A DNA stretch of 64,000 bases from Alysiella sp. (GCF_030525755.1 NZ_JAUNEC010000002.1:55716-119715); one strand, 5' to 3'; counted from the first letter of the stretch, positions 8,452 to 19,298 are shown. Numbers and translations: made by a program. The notes: generated by a model from the letters alone, not told the origin.

Positions 8452-9441
8452 TTACTCGCTTTTGGGTTCGCGTTGCATCAGGCGTTCCATGACATCGCTT
8501 GCTGCCAATTCATTGCGAACCAGTTGATAGAGCATATCGGTAATCGGCATATCAATTTGATGTTTGGCAGCGGCGTTGTGGACTTCTTCAATGGTTGGTA
8601 CACCTTCGGCAACGTGTCCGATTTCGCATAAAACTTGATGCAGCGTTTTGCCTTCTGCCAAGCCCAAGCCCACTTTGCGGTTGCGCGACAATGCACCTGT
8701 ACAGGTTAAAATCAAATCGCCCATGCCCGCCAAGCCCATCAAGGTTTTGGGCTGTGCGCCCATTGCCACCGCTAAACGCGTGATTTCAGCTAGTCCGCGC
8801 GTTACCAAAGCCGCACGTGCGTTCAAACCATAGCCTAAACCATCGGATAAACCTGTTGCAATCGCCATCACATTTTTGACTGCACCACCAACTGCTACGC
8901 CAATCACGTCATGGTTGGCATACAAACGCATAACTTGGGTGTTCAGTTTTGGGGTTAAATCGTCAATCCACGCGGCGTTTTCGGAGGCCAAACACACGGC
9001 GCAAGGCAGCTGTTTCGCCAATTCTTGCGCGAAGCTGGGACCTGATAATACGCCGATTTTGTCGTTTTCAGGCAGCTCTTGTTTCACGACTTCAAAAGTG
9101 AGCAAGCCGCTGTCCAATTCAAACCCCTTGCAAGCGGTAAGAATGGGTAAATATCCTGCGCCCAATTCTTTAATTTTGATGATACTTTCGCGTAAACCGA
9201 CAACGGGCGTTACCACCAACACCAGTTCGCAATTTTGTAAAGCACAAGCCAAATCGGCAGACACATTCAGGTTTTCAGGCAGCCTAAATCCAGCCAAATA
9301 ACGCTCATTTAAGCGGCTTGTTTGCATGGTTTGGGCGTGTTCAGCGTTGTGTGTCCACATGTTTACACGATGTCCATGCAAGGCAAAATGTATGCCCAAT
9401 GCCGTACCCCATGCGCCCGTTCCCAATATGGTAATGTTCAT
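8452..9441 (-). CDS. gpsA: NAD(P)H-dependent glycerol-3-phosphate dehydrogenase
   Basis: Makes sn-glycerol 3-phosphate from dihydroxyacetone phosphate, the entry point of phospholipid synthesis, in the cytoplasm. With the ATG at 9441 it has 329 residues, the family length. The Rossmann motif GTGAWGTAL is at about residues 7-15. GPSFAQEL, the catalytic-lysine region VGGAVKNVMAIATG, and LAGMGDLILTCTG are all present. A longer frame begins at 9498, but those 19 codons lie in a palindromic DUS region and are not conserved-looking. It appears to head the operon with the coiled-coil gene and zapA. Confidence 0.97.
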   Translation of the reverse strand: MNITILGTGAWGTALGIHFALHGHRVNMWTHNAEHAQTMQTSRLNERYLAGFRLPENLNVSADLACALQNCELVLVVTPVVGLRESIIKIKELGAGYLPILTACKGFELDSGLLTFEVVKQELPENDKIGVLSGPSFAQELAKQLPCAVCLASENAAWIDDLTPKLNTQVMRLYANHDVIGVAVGGAVKNVMAIATGLSDGLGYGLNARAALVTRGLAEITRLAVAMGAQPKTLMGLAGMGDLILTCTGALSRNRKVGLGLAEGKTLHQVLCEIGHVAEGVPTIEEVHNAAAKHQIDMPITDMLYQLVRNELAASDVMERLMQREPKSE

Positions 9442-9724
9442 AAACGGCCTTTCACGCCATAATGTCATTTTCAGGCTGCCTGAAAACGGCATTGGCAAAA
9501 AATCTAAACAGAAATTGGTCGGATTTTAACACAAGCTTGACATTATGGTAGGTTTATTCAGGCAGTTTGTTTACCAAATAACCCAATTTGGTCAAGTTAC
9601 CATCTCTGCACAGGAAACCGCAAAACACCATGATTTGCGCGTATAATTTGCCAATTTTGATTGGCTGATGCAGGCTGCTTGAAACCGCAATGCCAACACA
9701 TCATTTGATGAAGGAACAACATTC

Positions 9725-10609
9725 ATGAATTTACAATCAGAAAAATCCGCTGCCATTGGCTTGGTCATCGGCTGCATTGTCTTTGGCATGGGCAGCGTGA
9801 TTGTGGCACATGTTCCCGTTGGTGCGTATGCGATTGCCTTTTGGCGTTTGTTTGTGGCAGCCATTATTTTTGTGTGTTTATCGCGTTTTTTTGCGCAAAA
9901 ATTCCCAAAAAATCGTGCTGCGCAGCGTAATGCCTTAATCGCAGGCGCATTTCTGGGTTTTGACTTGGCTTTGTGGCATGAAAGCATTTATGCCGTAGGA
10001 CCTGGTATTTCCACTTTATTAAACAGCTTACAGATTTTCTGGCTCTCTGCCATTGGCGTGATTTGGTTTGCAGAAAAACTCTCGAAACTGCAAATCATCA
10101 GTTTAATCATGGCGGTGGTGGGTGTGGCTTTGATTGGCAGTCCTGAATTTGGACACAATGGTAATGCTTTATGGGGGTTTGTGTCTGGACTGATTTCGGG
10201 CATGATGCTGGCTTTGTCTATGGTTTTTGTCCGCAAAACCCACCAAGTCGCGCAGACACCGATTTTCCCTTTGATGTTTTATATTAGTTTGGGTGGTATG
10301 GCGGCTTTGATTGTGCCATCTTTGCTGTTTAATTCAGGCAACCTGTTCCCACAAACTTGGGCTCAACTCGGTTGGATTGTGGTTTATGGTGCGGTCATGC
10401 AATGTTTTGCATGGGGTTTGATTGCTTATTCCATTCCACTTCTGTCTTTAAGTTTAACGGGTTTATTGCTGCTTTCTGAACCCGTTGCCGCACTATTGAT
10501 TGACTTTGCTTTTTTAAATAAACCCATCAGTGGCATACAATGGTTGGGGGCGGTTTTAACCATGTTGGCGATTTATTTGGGTTCACTCAAATCCAACGTT
10601 TCACATTGA
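9725..10609 (+). CDS. EamA/DMT-superfamily transporter
   Basis: 294-residue inner-membrane protein with ten hydrophobic segments arranged as two EamA repeats (about residues 8-140 and 150-288), the layout of drug/metabolite transporters such as RhaT- and YdcZ-type exporters. The substrate cannot be told from sequence. The start ATG is preceded by GAAGGAAC. lpxK follows after 24 bp containing a DUS, so they may be cotranscribed, though no functional link is evident. Confidence 0.9.
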   Translation: MNLQSEKSAAIGLVIGCIVFGMGSVIVAHVPVGAYAIAFWRLFVAAIIFVCLSRFFAQKFPKNRAAQRNALIAGAFLGFDLALWHESIYAVGPGISTLLNSLQIFWLSAIGVIWFAEKLSKLQIISLIMAVVGVALIGSPEFGHNGNALWGFVSGLISGMMLALSMVFVRKTHQVAQTPIFPLMFYISLGGMAALIVPSLLFNSGNLFPQTWAQLGWIVVYGAVMQCFAWGLIAYSIPLLSLSLTGLLLLSEPVAALLIDFAFLNKPISGIQWLGAVLTMLAIYLGSLKSNVSH

Positions 10610-10633
10610 TTCCCCTTTTTCAGGCAGCCCCAA

Positions 10634-11743
10634 ATGCATTTACACACGTTTTTTGAACGACATTGGCAAAACCCCAAACCCTTTTGGCGCGGTTTGTTGC
10701 GTCCATTTTCGCGCTTATTTGCCCGCATCGCTACACGCCGCCGTGCGCGTTTTGTTTCAGGCAGCCTGAACACACAAAAACTGCCAGTGCCTGTGATTGT
10801 GGTGGGCAACATTCATGTGGGTGGCACGGGTAAAACACCGATTACTGCTGCTTTAGTGCAATCCTTACAAAATAAAGGCATCAAAGTGGGCATCATCAGT
10901 CGCGGCTATGGACGCTGCCTAAAAACGCCACATGTTTTGCATTCAGGCAGCACCGCTGCCCAAGCAGGCGATGAACCTTTGATGTTGTTTCGTCAAACCG
11001 ATGCACCTACCGCCGTTGCCCGCAGCCGCTACGAAGCAGGCATGGCTTTATTGGCGGCACAACCTGATTTGCAAATGATTGTTTCTGATGATGGTTTGCA
11101 GCACTATGCTTTGGCGCGTGATGTGGAAATTTGCGTGTTTCCTGCCGCAGATGTGGGACGACATGATTTGGACGTGTTACCCAATGGTAGTTTGCGCGAA
11201 CCTTTATCCAGGCTGCCTGAATGCGATGCGGTGGTTGTCAGCAATGGCAATGCGGTTTTATGTACACAGCTTGCCGAACTTTCAGGCTGCCTGACAAAAA
11301 ACCAAACCCAACAAGCAAGCTCTTCTACCTTACCCACTTTTTTCTACAGCAATTTACAAACCGCTTTGCCTTATCGTTACAACAATCCTACCGAAACCTT
11401 ATGTTCAGGCAGCCTGAAAAATGGTGTAAGCTGTGCTGCCGCTGCTGCGATTGCACGTCCCGAACGTTTTTTCAACAGCCTGCACGAAATGGGTTTTACC
11501 TTACACGAAACACGTGTTTTCCCCGACCATGCCCAAATTGATGTGCGCGATTTGCCTTCTGCCGATTATGTGTTTATTACCGAAAAAGATGCCGTCAAAT
11601 TGCCACGCCCTGCACCTGAAAACGTGTGGGTTTTGCCTGTTTATGCGATAATAAGTCCAGATTTAAGCGATTTTGTCATCAAACAATTGAAATCATCATT
11701 GTTTGACAAAGCAACAACACCCGCGTGTACGTCTAGTGCATAA
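10634..11743 (+). CDS. lpxK: Tetraacyldisaccharide 4'-kinase LpxK
   Basis: Inner-membrane kinase that phosphorylates the 4' position of the lipid A precursor disaccharide. It has 369 residues, longer than I recall for most LpxK (about 325-345). The Walker A motif GGTGKT is at residues 63-68, the Walker-B region [13 protein letters not shown] is near residues 146-158, and the C-terminal FPDHAQ and [11 protein letters not shown] motifs are present. At least five DUS lie inside the gene and encode peptides such as SGSL, RLPE and SGCL. The last residues and the stop codon (after CTSS) fall in a Correia-like repeat (11725-11786), so the native C-terminus was probably changed by that insertion. Confidence 0.95.
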   Translation: MHLHTFFERHWQNPKPFWRGLLRPFSRLFARIATRRRARFVSGSLNTQKLPVPVIVVGNIHVGGTGKTPITAALVQSLQNKGIKVGIISRGYGRCLKTPHVLHSGSTAAQAGDEPLMLFRQTDAPTAVARSRYEAGMALLAAQPDLQMIVSDDGLQHYALARDVEICVFPAADVGRHDLDVLPNGSLREPLSRLPECDAVVVSNGNAVLCTQLAELSGCLTKNQTQQASSSTLPTFFYSNLQTALPYRYNNPTETLCSGSLKNGVSCAAAAAIARPERFFNSLHEMGFTLHETRVFPDHAQIDVRDLPSADYVFITEKDAVKLPRPAPENVWVLPVYAIISPDLSDFVIKQLKSSLFDKATTPACTSSA

Positions 11744-11786
11744 ATGGCGTTAGCAGCGATGTACGATTTGTATTTGAAACGACCAT
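11725..11786. mobile_element. Partial Correia-like element at the lpxK 3' end
   Basis: About 60 bp ending 'gtacgatttgtatttgaaac' plus GACC. This is the reverse complement of the end motif (GGTCGTTTCAAATACAAATC) of the element at 40063-40213. It also resembles, in the middle, the inverted form of the element at 5814-5927. It provides the lpxK stop codon and the DNA just upstream of the DUF2059 gene's ribosome site. It appears to be half an element. Confidence 0.5.
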
Positions 11787-11804
11787 TCAATTAGGAGAAA
11801 AAAT

Positions 11805-12368
11805 ATGAAATACTCTATACTTGCCGCAACCCTGATTGCCCTTAATTTAATCCCAATTGCACGAGCGCAGACACCCAGCGACACCCAATTAAACCACCTG
11901 TATCAAGCGATGCAGATAGAAAAACAGCTTGATGAGCTAAAAAACACCATGCCTACCAGCATGGTAGAGATGATGCAACAACACATCAGCACCGAACAAC
12001 TCCAGAATTTAAATGCAGAACAAAAACAACGCTTACACGCCCTGCAATTGGACATGGGTCAAACGGTTTTCAAAGAAACCTTTGATGCCGCTTTCATGTC
12101 CCAAGTTAAAAATATCTGGCAACAACAAGCCCGAAAACACTTTACTACCGCAGAAGTGAAAGCTGCTACTGCTTTTTACCGCACCCCACAAGGTCAAGGA
12201 TTTCGACAAAAAACCACTGCCATGATGCCCGAATTCATGCAAAACATCATGCCCTTACTCATCAAAGCACAACAAGACACCATGCAGCGCCACAATTCAC
12301 GCTGGCAAAAAGAATTGCAAATAATCATCTTCCCTAAAAACGAAAAACACCCCGAGAAAGCCGAATAA
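11805..12368 (+). CDS. DUF2059 domain periplasmic protein
   Basis: 187 residues with a clear Sec signal peptide (about residues 1-21, ending ARA). A helical DUF2059-type domain follows, seen in the segment FTTAEVKAATAFYRTPQGQG (about residues 109-128), characteristic of the family. The protein is probably exported to the periplasm; the function is unknown. The ribosome site TTAGGAG is well placed. The Trm112-like gene begins 3 bp after its stop. The lpxK - DUF2059 - Trm112 order is one I associate with neisserial genomes, where kdsB usually follows; here kdsB is missing. Confidence 0.85.
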   Translation: MKYSILAATLIALNLIPIARAQTPSDTQLNHLYQAMQIEKQLDELKNTMPTSMVEMMQQHISTEQLQNLNAEQKQRLHALQLDMGQTVFKETFDAAFMSQVKNIWQQQARKHFTTAEVKAATAFYRTPQGQGFRQKTTAMMPEFMQNIMPLLIKAQQDTMQRHNSRWQKELQIIIFPKNEKHPEKAE

Positions 12369-12371
12369 ATA

Positions 12372-12554
12372 ATGGAACAAAAATATCTTGATTTATTGGT
12401 CTGCCCGTTGACCAAGCAGCCACTTACTTATCATGCCGACAAGCAAGAATTGTGGAGCAAAGCCGCTAAATTGGCGTTTCCCATTCGCGATGGCATTCCC
12501 ATTATGTTGGCAAACGAAGCACGTGAATTGAGCGATTTGGAAGCCAAGTCATGA
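12372..12554 (+). CDS. Trm112/YcaR-family small protein
   Basis: 60-residue protein of the Trm112 family. The segments [26 protein letters not shown] and the terminal LANEARELS match YcaR-type proteins, which often sit between lpxK and kdsB. Only one Cys of the zinc-knuckle pattern is present, as in many bacterial members. Its function in bacteria is not settled; related proteins act as partners of methyltransferases. The reading frame ends just before an inverted pair of DUS. Confidence 0.9.
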   Translation: MEQKYLDLLVCPLTKQPLTYHADKQELWSKAAKLAFPIRDGIPIMLANEARELSDLEAKS

Positions 12555-12600
12555 GTTTTCAGGCAGCCTTTGATTATGCATTTTAGGCTGCCTGAAAAAC
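12555..12600. terminator. Inverted DUS pair after the Trm112-like gene
   Basis: GTTTTCAGGCAGCCT and AGGCTGCCTGAAAAC form a 15-bp stem with a 15-base loop right after the stop codon. It probably terminates the lpxK-DUF2059-Trm112 transcript. No long T-run follows. Confidence 0.6.
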
Positions 12601-12612
12601 ATCTCAAATACA

Positions 12613-12682
12613 GTCACAGAATTAAATAAAGCAGGGCAAGGCGACAACGTCCGCCGTGTCCTGCTTTATTTAATTCTGTGAC
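12613..12682. repeat. 70-bp near-perfect palindrome between Trm112 gene and argG
   Basis: Arms GTCACAGAATTAAATAAAGC (left) and its complement at the right end enclose a core with 'caaggcgacaacg', a motif shared with the other Correia-like elements. The roughly 24-bp arms would form a very stable hairpin in RNA or extruded DNA. Likely a miniature transposable element of the same broad family, in a shortened form. Confidence 0.65.
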
Positions 12683-12718
12683 CATACAAAAGAAACCTTT
12701 ACCCTGTGACGCATTTAA

Positions 12719-14104
<1,386 letters not shown>

Positions 14105-14117
14105 TTGAAGACTAAAC

Positions 14118-14150
14118 AAAGGCTGCCTGAAAACGTTTCAGGCAGCCTTT
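14118..14150 (+). terminator. DUS hairpin terminator of argG
   Basis: AAAGGCTGCCTGAAA and its complement with a 3-base loop, followed by T-rich sequence. Two inverted DUS form the terminator, as is common in Neisseriaceae. Confidence 0.85.
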
Positions 14151-14370
14151 TATTTGGGATAAAACAATTTAACCATTTTATTTAAATCAACCGATATTGT
14201 TAGGGTAGGGGGTCTCATATCTACCAAGTTCTCAAATTAGATACCGCGTAGCAACTGTATTCTACCTGACAGGGTTAAAAATACGGGAACTTGCAAGTTT
14301 TTGGGCGTACCAACCTTGCACAACGACCATACCCCAAAAACATCATGAATTAAACCAATGTAAACGCCAT

Positions 14371-15456
14371 TTAATCATCAACATAAACTCGATTAGCACG
14401 TTTAATATTGCACAAAATTTCATAAGCAATCGTGTCTGCTGCGGTTGCCACTTCGTTCACACTCACCACATCACCAAATAACTCCACTTCGCTGTCTGCA
14501 CCATGATGACTGTCATGCAAATCCACCGTCAGCATATCCATAGAAACGCGCCCAATCAAACGTGTACGCTCTCCATTTACTGCAATTGGTGTATCATTGG
14601 GTGCATGGCGTGGATAGCCATCAGCATAACCACATGCCACCAAGCCCACTCGCGTAGAACGCTTGGTATAAAACTTTGCGCCATAACCAATCGGTTCATG
14701 TGGCTGCAATACACGTTCAGCAAAAATTCTGCTTGTTAAGCGCATAACGGGTTTCAATGCCACTTGTTCACCATTTTTCAGGCAGCCTGAAAGCACAGCA
14801 ACAGGATTGATGCCATAAAGCGAGATGCCTGCACGCCCCCACTCACGCCGCGCTTCGGGATAGGCAATTAAAGCAGCAGAATTTGCCAAACTGCTCTCGC
14901 CTGCTAAATCCTGACATGCAATATCAAAAGCCTCAATTTGCATTTCAGTCATACCCCGTTCCGCTTCATCGGCGCAAGCAAAATGTGTCATTTTAACAAT
15001 TTCAGCAACTTGCGGACTTTGTTTCAAAGCAGTGTAAGCCGCCGCATAATTGTGTGGAAAAAAGCCAGCACGGTGCATACCGCTGTCCATTTTCAGCCAA
15101 ACGGTTACGGGATTGTGCCAGTTGTACGCCAACAAGGCTTCCAGTTGTCCTTGATTGTGCACCACCGTCCAAAGATTGAATTTGTCTACCAAATCGTATT
15201 CGGCTGCCTGAAACACACCCTCCAACAACAAAATCGGGCGCGTGATACCATTTTCACGCAACTCAATTGCCTCCTCCAAACACGCAACCGCAAAACCGTC
15301 CGCCAAATCATGCAGAGCTTGCGCGCACCGTACCGAACCGTGTCCATAAGCATTGGCTTTAACCACAGCCAAAAGTTTGCCACCGTGCAACTTTTTCAGC
15401 GTTTGATAATTATGGCGCAAATGATGTAAACGAATTTCACAAATTAAAGGACGCAT
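14371..15456 (-). CDS. alr: Alanine racemase
   Basis: PLP enzyme that interconverts L- and D-alanine for peptidoglycan. With ATG at 15456 it has 361 residues. The PLP lysine lies in VVKANAYGHG (K33), and the second catalytic residue, a Tyr, lies in the GYGAKFYTKR region. AGISLYGINP and GRVSMDMLTVDL are conserved. The frame extends upstream to 15573 but that part covers DUS-rich non-coding DNA. A palindromic DUS (14777-14791) is inside the gene. dadA, which degrades D-alanine, is 6 kb away. Confidence 0.97.
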   Translation of the reverse strand: MRPLICEIRLHHLRHNYQTLKKLHGGKLLAVVKANAYGHGSVRCAQALHDLADGFAVACLEEAIELRENGITRPILLLEGVFQAAEYDLVDKFNLWTVVHNQGQLEALLAYNWHNPVTVWLKMDSGMHRAGFFPHNYAAAYTALKQSPQVAEIVKMTHFACADEAERGMTEMQIEAFDIACQDLAGESSLANSAALIAYPEARREWGRAGISLYGINPVAVLSGCLKNGEQVALKPVMRLTSRIFAERVLQPHEPIGYGAKFYTKRSTRVGLVACGYADGYPRHAPNDTPIAVNGERTRLIGRVSMDMLTVDLHDSHHGADSEVELFGDVVSVNEVATAADTIAYEILCNIKRANRVYVDD

Positions 15457-15581
15457 CTCAACTTTACCTTTCAGGCAACCTGACAATGTCAGAAAAAGCG
15501 CATTATATGCCGATGTGCGTAGCAGAAAAACTGTCCATATGGCTTTTTTTAAGCTGCCTGAAACAAAAAACAAATAAACAC

Positions 15582-15611
15582 TTGCCCAAACAGGTAAAAA
15601 CGCACTAAAAT
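15582..15611 (+). promoter_or_regulatory. Likely promoter of rpsP-rimM-trmD-rplS
   Basis: -35 TTGCCC (15582-15587), 18-bp spacer, -10 TAAAAT (15606-15611), about 70 bp upstream of rpsP. Confidence 0.6.
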
Positions 15612-15678
15612 ACGCGATTTTCCATATTCACACATTACGCATTCACGCATGCGCCCTTTAATTTTAAGGAATGAAAAC

Positions 15679-15927
15679 ATGGTAGTTATCCGTTTAGCCC
15701 GTGGCGGCTCTAAAAAACGCCCTTTTTACAATATCGTTGCAGCCGACAGCCGCAATCGTCGTGATGGTCGTTTCATTGAACGCATCGGCTTTTACAATCC
15801 TGTTGCCAACGAAAAACAAGAACGCGTTCGCATCTCTGCTGATCGTCTGAACCATTGGGTTGGTCAAGGCGCGCAATTAAGCGATGCTGTTGCTAAATTG
15901 GTTAAAGAGCAAAAAGTCGCTGCTTAA
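15679..15927 (+). CDS. rpsP: 30S ribosomal protein S16
   Basis: 82 residues with the start ATG at 15679 ([10 protein letters not shown]), preceded by TTAAGGAATGAAAAC. The family blocks [20 protein letters not shown] and IERIGFYNP are clear. An upstream in-frame ATG at 15649 would add ten unconserved residues. First gene of the conserved rpsP-rimM-trmD-rplS operon; rimM begins 6 bp later. Confidence 0.99.
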   Translation: MVVIRLARGGSKKRPFYNIVAADSRNRRDGRFIERIGFYNPVANEKQERVRISADRLNHWVGQGAQLSDAVAKLVKEQKVAA

Positions 15928-15933
15928 TCCACT

Positions 15934-16440
15934 ATGGATACGCAAAACTGGATTGCAATGGGACACATCAAGGGCGCATTTGGTATCAAAGGCTGGGTTA
16001 AAATCCAAACCTCTACTGAATACGCCGATGGTCTTTTGGATTATCCACAATGGCGTTTGGTTAAAGGCAGCCACATTCAGCAGGTGGAAGTAGAAAATGC
16101 CCATATTGCTGGCGATGAACTCCAAATCAAATTCAGCCACATTAACGACCGCGATGCTGCCACCCTATTACGCGGTTATGTCATAGAAGTGCCGCGTGAA
16201 AGTTTCGCTCAAACCGAAACCGATGAATATTACTGGGCAGACCTAATCGGTATGCAAGTTCGCAATCGCGATGATATTCTACTAGGTAAAGTGGTCAAAC
16301 TGCTGGAAACAGGTGCGCACGATGTTTTGGTAGTCAAAAGCGGCGATAACGAAAGACTGATACCTTTTGTGTCGCACTACATAGATGCTGTTGATACCGA
16401 AAATCGCATCATTACTGCCGATTGGGGCTTGGATTATTGA
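15934..16440 (+). CDS. rimM: Ribosome maturation factor RimM
   Basis: 168-residue factor that binds S19 and helps mature the 30S head. The N-terminal RimM domain ([15 protein letters not shown], about residues 10-24) and the C-terminal PRC barrel ([11 protein letters not shown], about residues 98-108) are visible. Its TGA stop shares its last base with the ATG of trmD (TGATG), indicating translational coupling. Confidence 0.97.
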   Translation: MDTQNWIAMGHIKGAFGIKGWVKIQTSTEYADGLLDYPQWRLVKGSHIQQVEVENAHIAGDELQIKFSHINDRDAATLLRGYVIEVPRESFAQTETDEYYWADLIGMQVRNRDDILLGKVVKLLETGAHDVLVVKSGDNERLIPFVSHYIDAVDTENRIITADWGLDY

Positions 16441-17192
16441 TGTTAATACAAGCGATAAGCCTGTTTCCTGAAATGTTTCACAGCATTACTGAACACGGTG
16501 TAACAGGGCGCGCCAAAAAGCAAAAACTGTGGCAATTTAACGCCATTAATCCACGCCAATTTGCCGACAACAAACTTGGTTATATTGACGACCGCCCATT
16601 TGGCGGCGGGCCAGGCATGATTATGATGGCAGAGCCATTGGCAAAAGCCATTGATGTCGCCAAACAAAAATGCCTTTCAGACAGCCTAAAAGTGGTTTAT
16701 TTAAGTCCACAAGGCAAACCTTTAAACCATGCCAAAGTCTTGGAACTGGCGCAACTGGATAATCTAATTTTGCTTTGTGGTCGTTACGAAGGTGTGGACG
16801 AACGCATCTTGCAAACCGCAGTTGATGAGGAAATTGCCATTGGTGATTTTGTCGTATCAGGTGGCGAATTGCCCGCCATGATGCTCATGGACGCAGTATT
16901 ACGCTTCATACCAGGTGTATTGGGCGACATACAATCCGCGCAACAAGACTCATTTGCTGACGGCTTATTGGATTGCCCACATTACACTCGCCCCGCAGAA
17001 TTTCAAGGCATGGCTGTACCCGATGTACTTAAATCAGGGAATCACGCCTTAATCGCGCAATGGCGATTGGAACAATCGCTGCGGCGCACACTCGAGCGGC
17101 GACCCGATTTACTGGAAAACCGCACTTTACTCCCACAGGAAAGCCAACTTTTAGCGAAAATCCATAAGGAACACGCTAAAAGCAAGGGTTAA
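16440..17192 (+). CDS. trmD: tRNA (guanine-N1)-methyltransferase TrmD
   Basis: SPOUT-class methyltransferase that makes m1G37 in tRNAs and so prevents +1 frameshifts. 250 residues from the ATG overlapping the rimM stop. The knotted SAM-binding region is seen in [21 protein letters not shown] and [14 protein letters not shown], and [13 protein letters not shown] contributes to the active site. The in-frame start at 16422 lies inside rimM and is not needed. Confidence 0.98.
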   Translation: MLIQAISLFPEMFHSITEHGVTGRAKKQKLWQFNAINPRQFADNKLGYIDDRPFGGGPGMIMMAEPLAKAIDVAKQKCLSDSLKVVYLSPQGKPLNHAKVLELAQLDNLILLCGRYEGVDERILQTAVDEEIAIGDFVVSGGELPAMMLMDAVLRFIPGVLGDIQSAQQDSFADGLLDCPHYTRPAEFQGMAVPDVLKSGNHALIAQWRLEQSLRRTLERRPDLLENRTLLPQESQLLAKIHKEHAKSKG

Positions 17193-17215
17193 TCCATATT
17201 ATATTAAGGAAAAAC

Positions 17216-17584
17216 ATGAACTTAATCGCACAATTAGAGCAAGAAGAAATTGCTCGTTTAAACAAAGAAATCCCAGAATTTGGACCTGGCGACACCGTAG
17301 TGGTGTATGCACGCGTAGTAGAAGGCAACCGCACTCGTTTGCAAGCCTATGAAGGTGTAGTGATTTCACGCAAAAATCGTGGTTTAAACAGCAACTTCAT
17401 CGTACGCAAAATTTCCAATGGTGAAGGCGTAGAGCGTACATTCCCCTTGTACTCTCCACGCGTAGAAAAAATTGAAGTAAAGCGTCGTGGCGATGTACGC
17501 CGTGCTAAACTGTACTACTTGCGTGGTTTAACAGGTAAAGCAGCACGCATCAAAGAAAAATTGCCAGCACGCAAACAAGGTTAA
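17216..17584 (+). CDS. rplS: 50S ribosomal protein L19
   Basis: 122 residues, at the 30S-50S interface. It has the signature [20 protein letters not shown] and the [15 protein letters not shown] block ([22 protein letters not shown] is the variant here, over two stretches). ATG preceded by TTAAGGAAAAAC. Last gene of the operon; a DUS hairpin follows. Confidence 0.98.
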   Translation: MNLIAQLEQEEIARLNKEIPEFGPGDTVVVYARVVEGNRTRLQAYEGVVISRKNRGLNSNFIVRKISNGEGVERTFPLYSPRVEKIEVKRRGDVRRAKLYYLRGLTGKAARIKEKLPARKQG

Positions 17585-17604
17585 TTTTTACCAACCCACA
17601 AATC

Positions 17605-17647
17605 AAAGGCTGCCTGAAAACACAATTTCTGTTTTCAGGCAGCCTTT
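17605..17647 (+). terminator. DUS hairpin terminator of the rpsP operon
   Basis: AAAGGCTGCCTGAAAAC and its complement flank a 9-base loop, followed by TTTTC. Confidence 0.8.
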
Positions 17648-17696
17648 TCAGCATACGACAATTTCTGAAGCCGTTGTAGACCAGTACATTTTTGTA

Positions 17697-17849
17697 TAGT
17701 TGCAGCACTACGGCGTTGTCAACACCCTTATATACATTTCATATCGCGTAGGTATCGGATATAAGTATTCGAACTACGAAGAACTTGGCAGGTCTGGGAA
17801 TACAAGGCTCTCGTGTTGCCCTGTATTGCATTTTCATTTCTGCGACCAT
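17697..17849. mobile_element. Correia-like element carrying an inserted segment
   Basis: The left part 'gcactacggcgttgtcaac' and the right part 'ttgccctgtattgcattttc' followed by ATTTCTGCGACC match the two ends of the 103-bp element at 35381-35483 and its inverted copy at 51532-51638. Between them lies about 70 bp containing CTACGAAGAACTTGG and AGTATTCG, related to sequence near 49905-49940. So this copy is an element interrupted by, or fused with, a second repeat. Confidence 0.5.
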
Positions 17850-17864
17850 ATTTGCAAAACCATA

Positions 17865-18590
17865 TCAATGTAAATCACGCTGTCCAAAAATACGGACAAC
17901 ATTCAGCTGTGCATCCATTGCCACAAACGCCCCTTGATATTTACCCATAATGGCAAACACATATACCTTATTTTCTCCGTATTGTTTGTCCAATTCTGCT
18001 AAAATATGTTTATCGTCATCATAAGTCATATAGTGGCGTACATTTTGATTAGCAAGCTGCAAATCAGCTAAAGTTAAAGGTGAAAACACAGCTTGTTGCT
18101 CTTTGGTACGTTGGTAAAAAACCACAGGAACATGACCCACTTGACTAAATTGCGATAAATCAGCAGGCAAAACCATCTTGTCCGTTGCATATTCCCTTTG
18201 CGTGATGGTCATCGCCGTACCATATTGATACAAGGTTAGCATACGCGGATGTTCCTGATACATGGTATACAAACCATAAAACAAAGCAGCTGCCTGAACC
18301 AAGCCAATCAAGGTAAAATCCATGATTTTCTCACGCAAAGGTTTGGCATGATGAAAAACCAAAAACGTAATCAACGGTCCTAAAACCAAATCCACCCCAG
18401 CAACCAAACGCAAGCCATACCACACACCATTTAAATCAAAATGAAAATCGGGATACAAAAACCAACGTATCCACACCAAAGCCAACACAAACACCAACAC
18501 CGAAAACACAAAATGCCATGCTGCTGCTTTCAACTTATTTTTTACAGCCATTTTATCCAATGGATAAGATTTTTTCATCTTAAAACCCAT
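17865..18590 (-). CDS. TfpX/TfpZ-family type IV pilin accessory protein
   Basis: 241 residues with four hydrophobic segments in the first 120 residues (one is FSVLVFVLALVWIRWFL) and a soluble C-terminal domain. Size, topology and the RLVAGVDLVLGPLITFLVF motif fit the TfpX/TfpZ accessory proteins encoded beside pilin genes in Moraxella and Neisseriaceae, which affect surface assembly of their pilin. The gene is divergent from a pilin gene starting 124 bp away, as expected. Codon 5 (18578) is an alternative start. Assignment is from family memory and context. Confidence 0.8.
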   Translation of the reverse strand: MGFKMKKSYPLDKMAVKNKLKAAAWHFVFSVLVFVLALVWIRWFLYPDFHFDLNGVWYGLRLVAGVDLVLGPLITFLVFHHAKPLREKIMDFTLIGLVQAAALFYGLYTMYQEHPRMLTLYQYGTAMTITQREYATDKMVLPADLSQFSQVGHVPVVFYQRTKEQQAVFSPLTLADLQLANQNVRHYMTYDDDKHILAELDKQYGENKVYVFAIMGKYQGAFVAMDAQLNVVRIFGQRDLH

Positions 18591-18713
18591 AAAACCATTT
18601 AAAAACAGAATTATAAATTAAGTTTATTGATTTTGAAATCCCCAATGGCATCAAACTTGCTTAATCCAATTTACAAGGTATCCCATTCAATTGCACGAAA
18701 GACAACAAACACA

Positions 18714-19223
18714 ATGACCATACAAAGTAAACAACACGGTTTTGCTCTAATTGAATTGATGATTACCATTGCCATCATTGGCATTTTGGCGGCGATTGCC
18801 TTACCTGTATATCAAGACTACATTGCCAAAGCACAAATTACCCGTGTGTATTACGAATTAAGCAGTACACGCAGCATCATTGATTTTACAGTAGGTAATG
18901 GACATACGCCCACACTCAATCCCGCTCAAGATGAGCAACACGATGGTCAAGGTGGTAGATACAAATACATTGGCATTGATGGAAACAATCCCAATTCCAA
19001 TCTCATGAAAATTGCCGAAATTGAAATTTACAGACATAACAAAAAACATTTGGCGATTACTGCAACATTGGGTTCAGAAGCCTACGCAGGTTTACAAGGA
19101 TTACAACTTACCTTAACGCGCACTCCTGAATGGCATTGCACCATCAACCCAAGTGCCACAACTGTTACCTCTTGGAAAGACAAATTTACACCAGCAGATT
19201 GTACGATACAAACATCTCCATAA
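18714..19223 (+). CDS. Type IV pilin-like protein (minor or alternative pilin)
   Basis: 169 residues from ATG 18714. A class III leader MTIQSKQHG is cut before F, giving mature [20 protein letters not shown] with Glu5, the N-terminal assembly helix. At the C-terminus two Cys (WHC...ADC) bracket SWKDKFTP, the disulfide loop. The loop and helix match the major pilin at 20873-21376, so the two are paralogues facing each other across a sulfatase-like gene. Position +2 is Ala where Thr is usual. The ribosome site is weak, and an upstream ATG at 18645 is possible. The TfpZ-like gene is divergently adjacent. Confidence 0.9.
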   Translation: MTIQSKQHGFALIELMITIAIIGILAAIALPVYQDYIAKAQITRVYYELSSTRSIIDFTVGNGHTPTLNPAQDEQHDGQGGRYKYIGIDGNNPNSNLMKIAEIEIYRHNKKHLAITATLGSEAYAGLQGLQLTLTRTPEWHCTINPSATTVTSWKDKFTPADCTIQTSP

Positions 19224-19298
19224 ATCAAAAAGATGATGTATTGATGACAAAGATACTGTTACAACTTTCCCCTAACTTGGGGTGTGCATATACAAGGA

